Below, in pieces: positions 12,043 to 24,355 of a stretch of DNA of 64,000 nt (position 1 is its first letter; the number at the start of each line of letters is the position of its first letter). A program made the translations under genes and the position numbers. The notes beneath the pieces were generated by a model that saw nothing but the letters and a program-made list of their open reading frames with translations, did no database searches and was not told the DNA's origin. Source of the stretch: Cryptomeria japonica. Its lineage: Eukaryota; Streptophyta; Pinopsida; Cupressales; Cupressaceae. The stretch covers positions 671,798,852-671,862,851 of the forward strand of contig NC_081412.1 in the NCBI RefSeq assembly GCF_030272615.1. The letters run 5' to 3'.

Positions 12043-12484
12043 ATTGTGTCCTACTACCCCTTAGGACACCATATGACCCCTAATGACATACTTTGGTGTC
12101 TTAAGGGGTCGTATGGTGTTCAAAGCGGTTGTAGGACACAATATGACCCCTATGGACACCATAGGACCCATAACGACCCAATATGGTGTCATAAGAGGCT
12201 GTATGTTATCGTTAGGGGTCATATGGTGTCCCATGACCCCTTAGGACAAAATATGACCCATAACGACACAATGTGGTGTCTTAAGGGGTCATATGGTGTC
12301 CTAAGGGGTCATATGACACAATATGACCCCTTAGGACACCATAGAACACATAACGACCCAATATGGTGTCATAAGGGGTCGTATGTTGTCCTTAGGGGTC
12401 ATATGGTGTTCCACGACCCCTTAGGACACCATATGACCCATAACGACAAAAATTGGTGTCTCAAGGGGTCATATGGTGTCCTAT
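12043..12484. repeat. 90-bp satellite array, right part
   Basis: This continues the array at 3454-4436 and is separated from it only by element A. Its first five bases, ATTGT, duplicate 4432-4436. Removing A and one ATTGT restores the phrase 'ggtcatattgtgtccta', which occurs intact at 4247. The array ends at about 12484, just before the LTR of element B. Confidence 0.9.
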
Positions 12485-12502
12485 GATGAATAAATGATGA
12501 AC

Positions 12503-14058
12503 AGTTAGTACCAAAGTGGTATTGAGAGGGGGGGGTGAATCAATATAGGTAAAATCACTTTTAGTTAAACTGGTTTGACTGCAAATAGTGCACTTGACTA
12601 GTAATCACTAACACTAGTCTAAACTAGATCACTACCGGTTAAACATAGTGAGACAGTGAAGGATCTAAACCGGTAACACTCAGCTTTTCACACAATCTAA
12701 CATCTTATTTCCACTTCATCCATATGCATATACTAGTGGAATATCAACAAAAATGCAAAGACTTACTAGTTCAACATGTTTTACCACTTGACAGAAAATA
12801 TCAAAGCATCACATGAAAAGGAATCACACATAACACACATATTTTTCACGTGGAAACCCAACTAGGAAAAACCACAGTGGGGATGAATACCCACAAGCTA
12901 TTCTTTGAACCCTTTTGAAGTCTACTCTATTAAGAGCCTAGTCTGGTTAGAGACTTTACAGTAAGTTCTGTTAGGAACCGATCCTACTAGGGATTACCTA
13001 GTTAAGGGATGGCTAAAATACCCAGTTAAGGGTTAAACCCTGTTAAAGGTTACCTTGTTAGAGGATTTTAAAAACTCAATGATTTTGAGTCACCCTCTTA
13101 AAGGATTTTATAGAAAGTCGGTTAAAGCTACCCTATTAAGGGATTTTCAAACTGTTGAAGTGATTAGAGGTCAATAGGCAATACAATGATTTGGTAGCAG
13201 CACTTAATGCCAATGCAGATCCACTTTAGTTCCTTCCTTCTGCAATCACACTCTGCAGGTATCTATTCTCTTATCTGGTTTGGCAAGAATCACGTATATC
13301 TGCACTTAGATACACACACCATATTTGCCAATAACCTTAACATAAAAAACAACATTGACCTTATAGGAGACAGATAGGTTGGTAGCATAAACCCTAAACC
13401 CTAAACATTTTAGGTTAAGCAATTCGGTCCGTTCAATCCTAACTGTTGAGCATATTTCATTGATTACAATAGTCTTGAATAGATCTCAAGATGTTCTCCA
13501 TCATTTGTTCTTCACCGCTTCTAGGAGGCAGATAACCCATCATGCATTCTCCACTATTTATAGACACTTCACACATTCCCGAGGTAGATAGGGTCAATCT
13601 CCTTCATGCAAGATCCTTCACGCGCACAAGGCTGACATGGCAACATAGTCTGTTCAACAACACAATGCTAACTCATCACATGGTGTCATCGGTTGAATCA
13701 CACAAGCTTGAAACAATTCAACCGGAAACCCTAAAGCTAAGACTACCAACTAGTAGTCATACCATATGAAACCTTAATACAAAGCATTCCATATACTGGT
13801 TCTCATTTCAACATACCGGTTCACCTTGAACAGACATACCACTTCACTTTTTCACAAATACCGGTTCACAACATCATACCAGTTATTTTTCCAATTGATT
13901 ACTTCAATATACTGGTTCTTCACAAATACCAGTTCACAACATCATATCGATTCTCTTACCAATTGATTACTTCAATTTACCAGTTCACTCTTCAGCACAT
14001 TGACATCAATGACAACATACAGTATCATCATGTCATCATACCGGTTCATATGCCAACA
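12503..14058 (-). repeat. 3' LTR of element B
   Basis: About 1556 bp. On the minus strand it begins TGTTGGCATATGAACC. The other end is inferred from the 'gttagtaccaaagtgg' start and has lost its terminal dinucleotide (AG where TG is expected on the plus strand). It contains degenerate 'cccttaactaggta' repeats (about 12890-13150), the shared U5 motif near 12845-12875 and two to three telomere-like CCCTAAA words at 13388-13406. Confidence 0.8.
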
Positions 14059-14072
14059 ATCTCCCCCTTTGG
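14059..14072 (-). other. polypurine tract of B
   Basis: The plus strand reads 'atctccccctttgg', so the minus strand gives CCAAAGGGGGAGAT immediately before the LTR, the same arrangement as in A. A second purine tract lies about 100 bp inward ('ctccccctttgac', 14155-14167). Confidence 0.75.
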
Positions 14073-14300
14073 CATTGATGGCAATATACAAGGATATCTC
14101 TCTTCTTCACATCTTATCCCCCAAAGTTTCAGATATCTTCTCTCCATCACATCTTCTCCCCCTTTGACAACAATGCCAAAGTGGAGGCACAAGCTTTCCT
14201 ATTCCACTATGTTGCTCCCCCTGAGGAGTAGAATCCTTCAACACATCAATCCTGAAAGGATTTGACACTGCAATACCTAACTGATGTGGAGCACATACCT

Positions 14301-17300
14301 TTAGTTCACCTCTTGAAGGGGCAACACCCCTAATAAACCTCTCAAATAGGTAAAGGTAGCCTTTAGTAGAGGCTTGGTGAATATATCTGCTAACTGCTCC
14401 TTACTAGAAACATGTTCCAATACAACTTCTCTGTTCTGAACCATTTCCCCTAAGAAATGATACTTAACCTCAAAATGCTTGGTTCTAGAATGTGAAACCA
14501 GATTCTTGGAAATGTTGATTGCACTTGTATTGTCACAAAATATACTTACCGGTTCAGATATAGGGACTTTGAAGCCATTTAATACATGCTTCATCTGAAT
14601 TGTTTGGGTGCAATTCATAAATGCTGCAACATACTCTGCTTTCGCTGTTGACTGAGAGATACAGCTCTACTTCTTACTCATCCATGAGACTAGTCTACCA
14701 CCAAGAAAGAATGCACCACCGATTGTTCTCTTTTAGTTATCCACATTACTAGCCCAGTGAGCATCTTTAAACACTTTCAAGTTGAAATCATTACTGTATG
14801 GATACCATAATCCATAGTCAATAGTTCCCTTCAGATATCTCAGAATCTGCTTGACTGCTACCAAGTGGGATTCTCTAGAACTGTGTAGTAATGCCCACTA
14901 CATGTGCAATGTCCGGTCTGCTATGTACTACATAGTGCAATTTACCAATCATTGATCGCTATTATTTCTCATTTATCAGCACTGAGTCATCCTCCTTTGA
15001 TAGTTTACAATCGGTCACCATCGGTGTACCAACTGGTTTGTTGTCTTCCATGCCAAAGGTCTTCAAATCCTCTTTGACATATTTGGACTGAGTGATAAAG
15101 ATTCCATCCTTCATTTGTTGAATCTGTAGTCCAATGAAGAAATTAATCTCCCCTATAAGTGACATCTCAAATTCTTTTTTCATCTCATCTGCAAAGTCAT
15201 GACTCATCTTGTCATCTCCTCCAAAAATTATGTCATCAACAAATACCTCATAGATTAGAATCTGATCTCCTTCTTGCTTCAGGTAGATGTTACTATCCTC
15301 ACTTGTTCTCTCAAATCCAATCTTCATAAGATGGGAGTGTAAGCATTCATACCATTCTCTAGGTGCTTGCTTTAGTCCATACAAGGCTTTATATAGCCTA
15401 CACACCATGTCATTGTCTTTTGATAGGGCAAACCCATTTGGTTTCTCTATATACACCTCCTCTTCTAGTATTCCATTTAGGAATGCAAACTTTACATGCA
15501 TTTGATATACTTTGAATCCCTTGAATGCTACATATGCAAGAAGCATACAAACTCCTTCCAATCTTGCCATTGGAGCAAAGGTTTCTCCATAGTCTTCTCC
15601 TTCTTCTTGAGCATATCATTTACATACCATTCTAGCTTTGTTTCTAACCACTGAGCCATCTTCATTCAGCTTATTTCTAAAAACCCATTTGGTGCCAATG
15701 ACTTTTTTGTGCTTCGGTTTGGGTACCAAAGACCATGTACCATTCTTTTCTATCTGGTCAAGTTCCTCTTCCATAGCCTTGATCCAATCTTCATCTCTAT
15801 GTGCTTCTTTGAATGTTTTAGGCTCAAATTCAGAGATCATGCAAGAGTTTTTTGTGACCTTTCTTCTTGTAAGAATTCTTGCATCCTTGTCTCCTATGAT
15901 CTGCTTTGGATCATGATTCAGCTTTATATACCTAGGAATGATCTTAGTTGTTTCCTCTTGTTTTTATTCTTCATCCTCATCTTCATCAGCATTAGCATCT
16001 ACCGGTGTCAGAGCACTGTTACTGGTGCTGGGTTGTTTTGCAACCGGTTCATCTCCTACTTGCTCACAGTCAGTTTCTTCAAATTTCTCAAAGGTTTCAT
16101 CAACTCTAACATTGATGCTTTCAACAATTCTCTTTGTCTTGTTGTTGAAACATTTGAGAGCTTTGCTCTTTGTGGAATACCCTAGGAATATTCCCTCATC
16201 ACATTTAGCATCAAACTTTCTCTGATGTTCACTCCTCTTGATATAAAATTTACTACCAAACACTCTAAAGTAGCTTACCACTGGTGTCTTACCGGTCCAA
16301 TACTCATAAGGTGTTTTATCTTTACCCTTTTTGATGAGTACCCGATTCATTGTGTAGACTACAGTGCTCATCGCTTCTCTCCAAAAGGTGTGAGCAACTT
16401 TTCCTTGGATTGACATAGTTCTAGCTACTTCAACCATAGTCCGGTTGTTCCTCTATGCTAGCCATTTTGTTGTGGAATCTGGGGGGTAGACAGTTGCCTC
16501 TTGATGCCGTTCTCTTCACAGTACTTGCTGAATTCACTGGAAGTGAATTCTCCTCCTTGATCAGTTCTCAGGCACTTAATCTTGTTACCGCTTTCTTGTT
16601 CAACCAGTGCTCTAAAGGCCTTGAACTTTCCAAAAGCTTCAGATTTGTCCTTCAAGAATGTGTCCCACATCATTCTTGAGCAATCATCAGTAAGAATCAT
16701 AAAATACCTATCTCCCTGCACACTCCTAGTTTTCATAGGACCACACAAATCAGTATGCACAAGATCAAGTAAATTATCTACAGTGAAAGATTTACCTTTG
16801 AAGGTTGAGGAAGACATTTTTTGCAGTTGACACTCTCTGTACAAAGGATTCTCCAGTTTTCTTAGCATAGACAATCCTCTAACTGCCTCGATTTTACTGG
16901 CTTTCACAATATTATCAAAGTTTACATGGCAGAGTCTCCTATGCCATATCCAGCTATCCTCAAACTTAGCCATTAGACATGTACTAACATTAGCATTTAT
17001 CTAAAATAGGTTACCTTTGGTCTGCATACCGACAGCCATTAGTTCAGCATTCTTTCCTTTGATTTTGCACACTCCATTTTTTAATTCTAGAGTGAGTCCA
17101 TTATCATTCATTTGAGCAACACTCAAAAGATTGTGTATGTGACCTTCTACCCAATACACATTGTCAGCACTTCTTCTTTCATTTAGAGAGATGGACCCTC
17201 TACCTTTTACCATATATGGTGCAACATTACCAAAACAAACCACACAACCATCATATTCTTCCAAAGATAGAAACTTACTCCGGTCACCAGTCATATGGTG

Positions 17301-17825
17301 AGAACAGCTACTGTCAATAATCCACTCATTGGAATTATCAAAGTGGGAGACAAGAGCCTTCTTGTCTAACACATATTCCTTGACTACTGCAAACACAATA
17401 TCTTGATTTTCTTCATCTTCTGATTGCTCATCAGTGACACCTTCATCAACTGCTACAAAATAGTTTCTTCGGTTTCCTCCTTTGAACTTCTTGAACTTTT
17501 CCGATTTGTCCTTGTTATCACCGTTGGGATATTTTATAGCAATGTGTCCTATCTGGTTACAAGAAAAGCATTTCAAAGGAGGCTTACCTCTATATTTATC
17601 AGTTCCCTTGGGAAGTCTCTTGGCAAGAAGAGCTTTGAATTCTATCAGGATCTCCTCATCATTCATTTCTCTACTTTGCCTTGGTTCACCATTTGTACTA
17701 GATTCTTTGCCTTTCCTAGATGTTGCAGCGGATGCTTTGAAGGTTGATTCAGTCTTCTAAATACTATCATCATAATTATTTAGCTCATAAGCTATTAAAT
17801 TTGCAATGATGGTGTCCTTGGTTAC
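14301..17825 (-). pseudogene. gag-pol polyprotein of copia element B, disrupted and truncated
   Basis: Reading from high to low coordinates: gag C-terminal part with zinc knuckle CFSCNQIGHIAIKYP (last Cys replaced by Tyr) near 17530-17575; retropepsin DSSCSHHM (Gly of the DSG triad changed to Ser) near 17310; GAG-pre-integrase IWHRRLCHVNF near 16930; integrase HTDLCGP and PQQNG; reverse transcriptase VFVDDIIFGG near 15230; RNase H DNTSAINISKNL near 14530. Breaks include stops near 17740, 17000, 15966, 15618 and 14960, a frameshift at about 16455 after QNG, and another between 14960 and 14620. The N-terminal half of gag is missing at the 17825 junction. The product is most like that of A. Confidence 0.9.
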
Positions 17826-18395
17826 TCATTAAATCCTCTAACAAGGTGGTCCATTAGCTTGGATTCTTAAATCCTCTAGTGAGGTTACTCCTAATAGGGT
17901 ATTGTGCTTTTTATCAAGGCATACATGTAAATCCCTTAACCGAGTGATTCCTAAACAAGAGTTAGTTCTTAACAGGACTTTTTGTAAAGCTCTAACAGGA
18001 TTTGGCTCCTAACAGGGCGAACTTCAGAATAGTTCAGATAGTTATCTTTGTGAGTTCCATCTCACCATGGTTTTTACCTATTTGAGTTTTCTACGTATAA
18101 ATATTTGTGTCAAATAGTGAATTCTTTTGTGGATGTGATGTTACATGATTAGATTAATTTCTGATGAATTATTGAAGGTTATGATTAAGCATTGTTTATT
18201 TACATAAAGGTTGATGTTTTTTTATTGTCAAGTTGATATAACAGTCAACCAGTGAATATCAAGTATTTCTCTTTGATCTTGACTGAGATATGTTTACTTT
18301 GTTTCACTGAGTTTGAGTTTGGGAACTTATTATCAGTTTTTCAATATACTGATTCACCTCCCCACTCTCAGTATTCTACCAAATACTTATTCTTT
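17826..18395 (+). repeat. LTR fragment L (3' part of a copia LTR)
   Basis: This stretch has the layout of the second half of the A and B LTRs: degenerate repeats ('aaatcctctaacaaggtgg', 'taaatcccttaaccgagtg'), then the U5 motif (ACCATGGTTTTTACC, then TTTTCTACGTATAAA, 18063-18100) and an end resembling 'gattcacctccccactctcag'. The 5' half and the primer site are missing. It adjoins H-family coding sequence directly, so it is either a chimeric junction or the relic of a separate element. Confidence 0.65.
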
Positions 18396-18402
18396 CATCA
18401 TA

Positions 18403-20035
18403 CCATCAAAATTAGTTGATAAAGTAACTAAGGATGGTAGGTTGAAGAATGTATAGTTTTATTATAAATATTTAGAGGATGATGAACAAAGAGAGGTAGA
18501 GGAAGCAATATTATTATATTTGGATATTTATAAGAAAGACTTAATATAAATTGAAGAGCAAATACTAGTAGAATTGTATGATATGTTAGATTCTAGGAGA
18601 CTATCAGAAATGCAAGAAGACAAACACATAAAAATTCAATAATTGTTATCTATTCATGTTTCTATTAGTCTAGAGGAAATGGAAAGGACACTTGAGGTGG
18701 AAGATAGAGAAGTCTTTAATAACAAACATAGAATAACTAGTCTCATGCTAGGAAGGGTAAATAAGTTAATAAAGGAGACCCACAAGGCATGGGTTAAGTT
18801 CTTAGGAGAGAACAAAGGTTTCTTTACTTTACCAAAATCAATGATAGATACTGTAGATGCCCCAGTTGGAGGAAAAGGAAAGGGTATTATGGGTACTTCA
18901 CCCTCAATTTTGAAAAACATTAAGATAGTGTAAATTAAGCCCCTGGTAGATACAAGTGTACAGACAAATGTTGAGATACCAGAAAATACAGAGAGTGAAA
19001 AGGTTGATATTGTACAAGATACTAATGTTGAGGATAATAGTCATACAGATACAAATGTACATGTTGAGGTTATAGTTCCTACATGGAAATTGATAGTTAT
19101 AGAGACTACACCAAGTGGGGAAGCCACCGGTGCAAGTGAGGAAGCTATAAAGGATAAATCATTAGATGAGAAGAAAGGGGAATCTAGTAGGGAATGGGTA
19201 TTAGGTCCATCATTGTTTTCAATTGACACCACGCAGTTTGTAAAGAAAAACATAACTGAGATGAGTCCTACTGAACTCATGATGATGGCTACATAGAAAT
19301 TGATGAAGGAGGGATCTACGAATAAAGGGATTATTGATGTCTATCATTTGTTTACATAGACTAGTCCCAGAGTGCAAGATTGACAGGGAGGTGAGCCCAT
19401 CCGGCAAGCTTAAGACAATTACTGAGCACATTTCAAAGGATTTTTAATCCTTTCAGCAAATTTCAAATAGGAAAGCACTGGAGAGGTTCACACAAGCTAA
19501 AAGAGCTGCATTTGGTTAGGTGATTGAATCTGAGAAGAAGAAGATTGTTAAAAAGATAAAACTGATAGATAATTCTTTGAAACAATGTACAAATATATAT
19601 AGGGTATTTTATAACATAGATATACTTACAGTTAACGTGGATAAGAAGATAAAGGAATTTCAAGAGAAAATTGCAAGTATACCTAATTATTTTGATGGAT
19701 TGACTTCATTGACTACATCCATTGATGGTCAAATTTTGATTTTGGAAGCTCAAATTTCTTTTCTTGACAAGGAAAAAGACAAAATCATAAGAAGATCCAA
19801 AAGTCTAAGAGGCTTGGTGAGTCCCTGGTTGGATTCACTTAGTGTACATAAGAAGGAATGTATGGACATGGTTGGAAAGCCCACACCGATAGAGATAAGT
19901 GAGAAAGAATAATTTACACATATACTAAATGGACTTGTATCTATTTCTGGCACTTTCAAATCTGGTTGTGCTATTTATCTTGAACTATTAGATAAGGATT
20001 ATCCAAAGTATTTCAAATTTGTTAAGCTCCGATAA
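18403..20035 (+). pseudogene. C-terminal half of H-family ORF2 (unknown function)
   Basis: It aligns along its length with the minus-strand ORF2 of H. Shared features are 'VTKDG' near the start, LMLGRVNK / LMMGRVNK, PSGEAT, 'E(M/L)SPTELMMMAT' and EKDKII with LRGLVSP. It ends at TAA 20033. Stops occur at about 18454, 18547, 18640 and 18931, near 19295, and in several places to 19520. One frameshift lies between 19296 and 19520. The last part (19520-19910) is Lys/Glu/Ile-rich and predicted helical, probably coiled coil. No known domain is recognised. It is followed by purine tract and LTR, so the protein is the last product of the element. Confidence 0.75.
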
Positions 20036-20099
20036 GATATTTTTGGGATATTCATTGTACAATTTTTGGATCTTTGACATTCTTTTAAAAAAATTTGAT

Positions 20100-20306
20100 G
20101 GCATTGATGTCAAAGGGGGAGTGATATAGATGTGAAAAAGAATAAAAGGATTTTTATATGTTAGGTGAAGATATAGAGATATGGGAGTATGGAGTATTTT
20201 GTACTAAAGAATATTTAGCTCAGGGGGAGCAGGCAGAATGAAACCGGTAGATGAAACCTTGACCATTTTTCACATGAGTGTTGCCATCAATGCCAAAAGG
20301 GGATAT
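20100..20306 (+). other. 3' UTR and purine tracts of remnant C
   Basis: Contains 'catgatgtcaaaggggga'-type tract at about 20102-20121, 'cagggggagca' near 20221, and 'gccatcaatgccaaaagggg' immediately before the LTR. The same words in the same order precede the 3' LTR of H (35772-35935, minus strand). Confidence 0.7.
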
Positions 20307-21226
20307 TGTTGGCAATTGACACTCAATTGGTTGGTTTCACTATGTTTTCATTGATGGAAACATGGTATTTTGTTTCAGCTTCATGTTTTGGTTTAGTTGT
20401 GTACTGACAGGCACTTCACAGACACTACACTGACACCGGCACCGACACCGACAAGAGAGAAGGATTTATTTGGTTATTGGGAATTCTAGTTGACATGGTT
20501 ATCAGTATTGGAGGCCAACATCTTTTGGATCCGGCATCGACAAATTTTTTTGATATTCATGTATTTATGTTATCTAGCCGATATGTAATTTAATATTGCA
20601 ATAATCTTTGTAAGCTAACATAATGCATGATAAGTTGTATAGGGTATATAGGTTAGTTGGATTAGATCATTCTAACATAGATATGGTGGTGGATATGTGG
20701 ATGTGATACACTGCTAAATATATCATAGAGATTATGTATGTGAGGATTTTTTTGTAAGGGTTATTTTGGTAAAGGGTTAGGAGTTTCAGATCGTAATAGA
20801 TAGAGTTTAACTGGAATTGTATTCTGGCATAGAAGATGCTATCTTTTGTAGTTCAACACTTCTCCAGATTTTAATCTAGATTTATATGTAGTTAGTGAGG
20901 CTCCTTTTGTGATTGAGCATTGTGCTCTAGGCTGTAAGCCTTCTTGCAAGTGTAGGCCCCTTGTATTTTGTAATCTCTTCATATGGACAATGGATTGATA
21001 ATGTGGGTCACAAATCCCATCATGGTTTTTCCTCTTTGAGGTTTTCCACATATAATTTTGTGTGTTATGGTTCTCATACATGTGATTGGCTTATTGGGTT
21101 CTTTACTTGTTTCAATTATGTTGTACCGATATATCGATTGGTGTATGCATGTTTTAATAAGGATAACATTGGAATTCTTGGTATAACATTGATGCATGCC
21201 CTTCTTAGTATTATTGGATGCCAACA
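20307..21226 (+). repeat. 3' LTR of remnant C (H family)
   Basis: 920 bp, TGTTGGCAATTGACACTC ... GATGCCAACA, homologous along its length to the 915- and 909-bp LTRs of H. The U5 motif (CATCATGGTTTTTCC then GGTTTTCCACATATAA) is at about 21018-21056. Confidence 0.85.
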
Positions 21227-22760
21227 ATTAGGACTAGGGTACTAGTACCCTGGCCCTCCTAGTCACAACACATTTTGAGACTTCTTAATGGTAATATTAT
21301 TTGAGTGAGAACCTAGATCCCATGTTGGCTCATGTAAAAAAATTAATTTTTTTCTTACAAGAATGTACAAAAGGAGGTCTACCCATCTCATTTTGAGATA
21401 CATTCAATCAATTGAAAAATTCAAGCAATCAAATATTTATTAAAATTCTAGTGAGAAGGAAATTAGTCTTCTTTCAAGCATTGGAGAAAAAGTAAGGTCA
21501 AGATTCAAGCATTAAAGTTGGCATTCCTATTTTATACCTATAAAGACTACATGAAACCCTAATTCCTTGTGGAGACAAACAAAACTCCATAAAAACGTAT
21601 AATAGTAGTCTTTCAGACATTATTCAGAATTTTCCTCAAAAGAAAATCATTTCTATTATAGTAATATATTTATATTTTATTTATATTTCATGATTAATTA
21701 CAAAAATAGGGTTTGACCTAAGGAAAACCCCTATTCACAACCATTTCCCTTCTCTAACATGCACATGAATAGCTATGGAGCTGTAATTTTTAGGATTAGA
21801 TTTATTCATAGAGATGAATAGATTCCATTTTGGGGAGAAAAAGGTTCGAAAGACCAAAGTAATGGGCATTCCAGTCCTAAAATTTTAGGACAACCTTCTA
21901 CAAATAGATCCAAACACTCACATATTGCTTAGATCTAGGTTCGTGGCTTTGTCGGATTGCTGTAACTGACTATTTATCCATAATTACTTCAATTTCAACA
22001 TATTTACCCTAATTTCAATATTTTTCATAATTCAACTTAAAAAGAGGGAATCAATTCCTAATTCAGTAAATCCAATGAGAATTCTCAACCCTATCCTTCC
22101 TGATTTGAGGCTAGATCTATTAGGTTCACCCTTTTTTAATGTAGTGCTCCCTAAGAAAAAAATAGTGATCTTCTCCTTTCTTGTGGTGGAAACCCTAAAT
22201 TTTTAAACATTACATAAGCATGAATCAATTGAAGAGAATATATTGTAACATGTATAAAAGTGAGACCTCTATCAATATGTTAGTTAAAGGTAGGAGAAAA
22301 TTTGTCAATGTCACATATGTAGGAGAAGAATCAATAGAGTATCTTTGTCATTAGAGGTTTTGAGAGTTTCCCAACAAGAAAGCTCCTCTTCAATGTCATT
22401 TTTATATGGAGGATACTAACATTCATCAAGGGTGAGAAGTATATCCATAGTTTGATTTTCTTAAAAATGGGGGTTTATTTAGATCTTTGTATATCTCCAA
22501 AAGTGTGGCACAAATAATATGAAGGGAATAAATATTTGTAAAGTTCATGATGTGCAATTGCTAAAACTAGGAATAGTTAGTCCTAGGAGATGATTATTTG
22601 AAATTATCCATACAAAATTATACTAATGAGTACTTGGTTAAAGAACAAGCTAATGCATATCAAGATAGAGACAAATCTATTCAAATTACTTTGGGATGTC
22701 TTGTTTCTAGGCCCTGTAATTTCTCTTTTTCAAATTAAAGAGAAAAAAATGATTTGTTAT
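21227..22760. other. unassigned DNA between remnant C and element I
   Basis: AT-rich sequence without a recognisable gene, LTR end or repeat. It is the left flank into which element I inserted. The same locus resumes at 57999. The 74-codon frame at 22626-22850 overlaps the start of the I LTR and is not considered a gene. Confidence 0.5.
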
Positions 22761-23257
22761 TGTTGGTTTAATTATTTATTCATCTTCGATATATTTACAC
22801 TTTACTTAAGTCTACTTAGGTACCTGCACCACATTGTAGTTTGCATATGAGACACTTAGAAAGATGTGCATTCATTAGGGGTGTGTATGTAGGATAATTT
22901 CCACCTTTTATGGTGTGATCTTGTTATTACTCTATCATATCCACTTATTGTGGAGTGATAATTCCACTTTTAGTGGATGATCCACCTCATGTGGAATATA
23001 TTACTATTTCTCCTACCTACCCCTACCTGCCCTTGTATCTCATTGAGCCACATGTCATCATTGTGTTCTCTCTTGTCTCTTAGCCTTGCCTTTATAAGCA
23101 GGCTCATCTACTTTTATGTAACAATTCTAATGATCTAGATGATCTCTTTTGGCATTATTGATAGGAACACAATTTATTCTTTTCATATTTTATCTTTTTT
23201 GTCATTGTGTTATCTTGTGGTCTCTTTGATCTTGGTTGCTTCAAGCATAATCTCACA
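22761..23257 (+). repeat. 5' LTR of element I
   Basis: 497 bp, TGTTGGTTTAATTATTT ... AATCTCACA. TATA-type box TATAAGCA at 23093-23100. Very similar in layout to 57501-57998. Confidence 0.95.
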
Positions 23258-23269
23258 TGGTATCAGAGT
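23258..23269 (+). other. primer binding site of I
   Basis: TGGTATCAGAGT follows the LTR end without a spacer. Eleven of twelve bases match the initiator-Met type primer site seen in A, E, F and H. Confidence 0.85.
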
Positions 23270-23316
23270 GGTTGGAGCACCTTTGTATAGCCTTTGGAGA
23301 GATTTTGAAGGAGGTC

Positions 23317-24350
23317 TATTAAGAACCAAGAAGGACAACTGAGAGGGGGGGTGAATCAGTTGTGAACTAGTTTTCAATAAATTATAACCCAAAACAAATT
23401 ATTTCAACTTAAAACTCAGTTCTGGTAAAACAAACTTTAATGTTGGTTAAATAGACTAATTGTTATAGCAGTACTGATATAACTTAATGCATGAAATAGA
23501 AAGGAAAAGAACATCCACAACACACAACATAAAGATTTTGATGTGGAAACTCTGTAAGGAGAAAAACCACGGTGGGAAACCTTACCTATAATCAGATGAT
23601 AATATTGGAGATAGTAAGTGAATACCATAATGGGGTCTGCACATGCAGAAAGACCAACCGCCTAGAGCTCACTGCTCAATCACAAAATAGGAGTCACACT
23701 AACTACAGTTGGATGGTTAAATCCAAAAATGATGTACTTATTCAATACAACATCTACAATGTTGCATTCAGTACCGGTTTATGCTCTGACCATGAGTGTC
23801 AAACACCTTCAATAAGATCTTACACTTATTTCTACAAAACCTAAGACCTAACGATTAGGTTGGCTCACTAAAGATATTACAATTACAAAATGAGTCTTGA
23901 TGCAATACAATATGTCAGCCTCAATAAATTTACACATTATTCAATCAATAAACCATTTCCAAAATGTGTCATGTTGATCTAAAAAATGATATCTTGTACC
24001 AGTCCATAACCTAGACCTATATGTCGGTTAAAGGAAATATGTCAACCCGATTATACCAATAAGGAAAACACCAAATGTAAACATCCAATCCATGTCTTCG
24101 ACATAACCAAATGATCTCCAGATGATAACAAGTCATCATCACTATCAGTGAACCATATATCCTGCAAGTGAACCATATACTGGTGACTCTGCACAAGCCA
24201 ATAACCATGTCAGGACCATAATGTGTCAGTTCAACAACAAACCAATATAAATAGAGTGCCAAATCAACATGTAGAGCTCCAAAAGGATAAGTGTTGACAT
24301 CAATGACAAAACAAATGCAACACATGAAAAAGTCATCCATAATACCAACA
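23317..24350 (-). mobile_element. solo LTR J of the E/F copia family
   Basis: 1034 bp. On the plus strand it starts TATTAAGAACC (TG decayed to TA) and ends ATACCAACA. Target duplication AGGTC flanks it at 23312-23316 and 24351-24355. Its layout matches the LTRs of F, with GGACAACTGAGAGGGG at the start and the shared U5 motif near 23535-23575. No internal region is present, the usual result of recombination between two LTRs. It lies in the leader of element I. Confidence 0.9.
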
Positions 24351-24355
24351 AGGTC

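Larger units (their letters stand above)
12503..17825 (-). mobile_element. Ty1/copia element B, 5'-truncated
   Basis: A minus-strand copia element with its 3' LTR at the low-coordinate end (12503-14058), a purine tract, and RNase H, RT, integrase, protease and part of gag running up to about 17825. There similarity stops abruptly in gag and an LTR fragment in the opposite orientation begins. No 5' LTR or primer site remains, so a matching target duplication cannot be tested. The five bases before the LTR are TGAAC. Confidence 0.85.
18396..21226 (+). mobile_element. remnant C of the H-type non-autonomous element
   Basis: Contains the C-terminal half of ORF2 (18403-20035), a 3' UTR with purine tracts and a complete 920-bp LTR homologous to those of element H. 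The 5' LTR, ORF1 and the first half of ORF2 are gone, replaced by LTR fragment L. This is the second copy of the H family in the window. It carries uninterrupted sequence across the point where H is split by element F. Confidence 0.8.

Noticed and set aside
13388-13406. Telomere-like TAAACCCTAAACCCTAAAC
   Set aside because: Only two to three units, inside the LTR of element B; no longer array, so not an interstitial telomere block.
14301-17747. Plus-strand frames inside element B (for example 15709-16185)
   Set aside because: Shadows of the minus-strand pol; translated products lack any motif.
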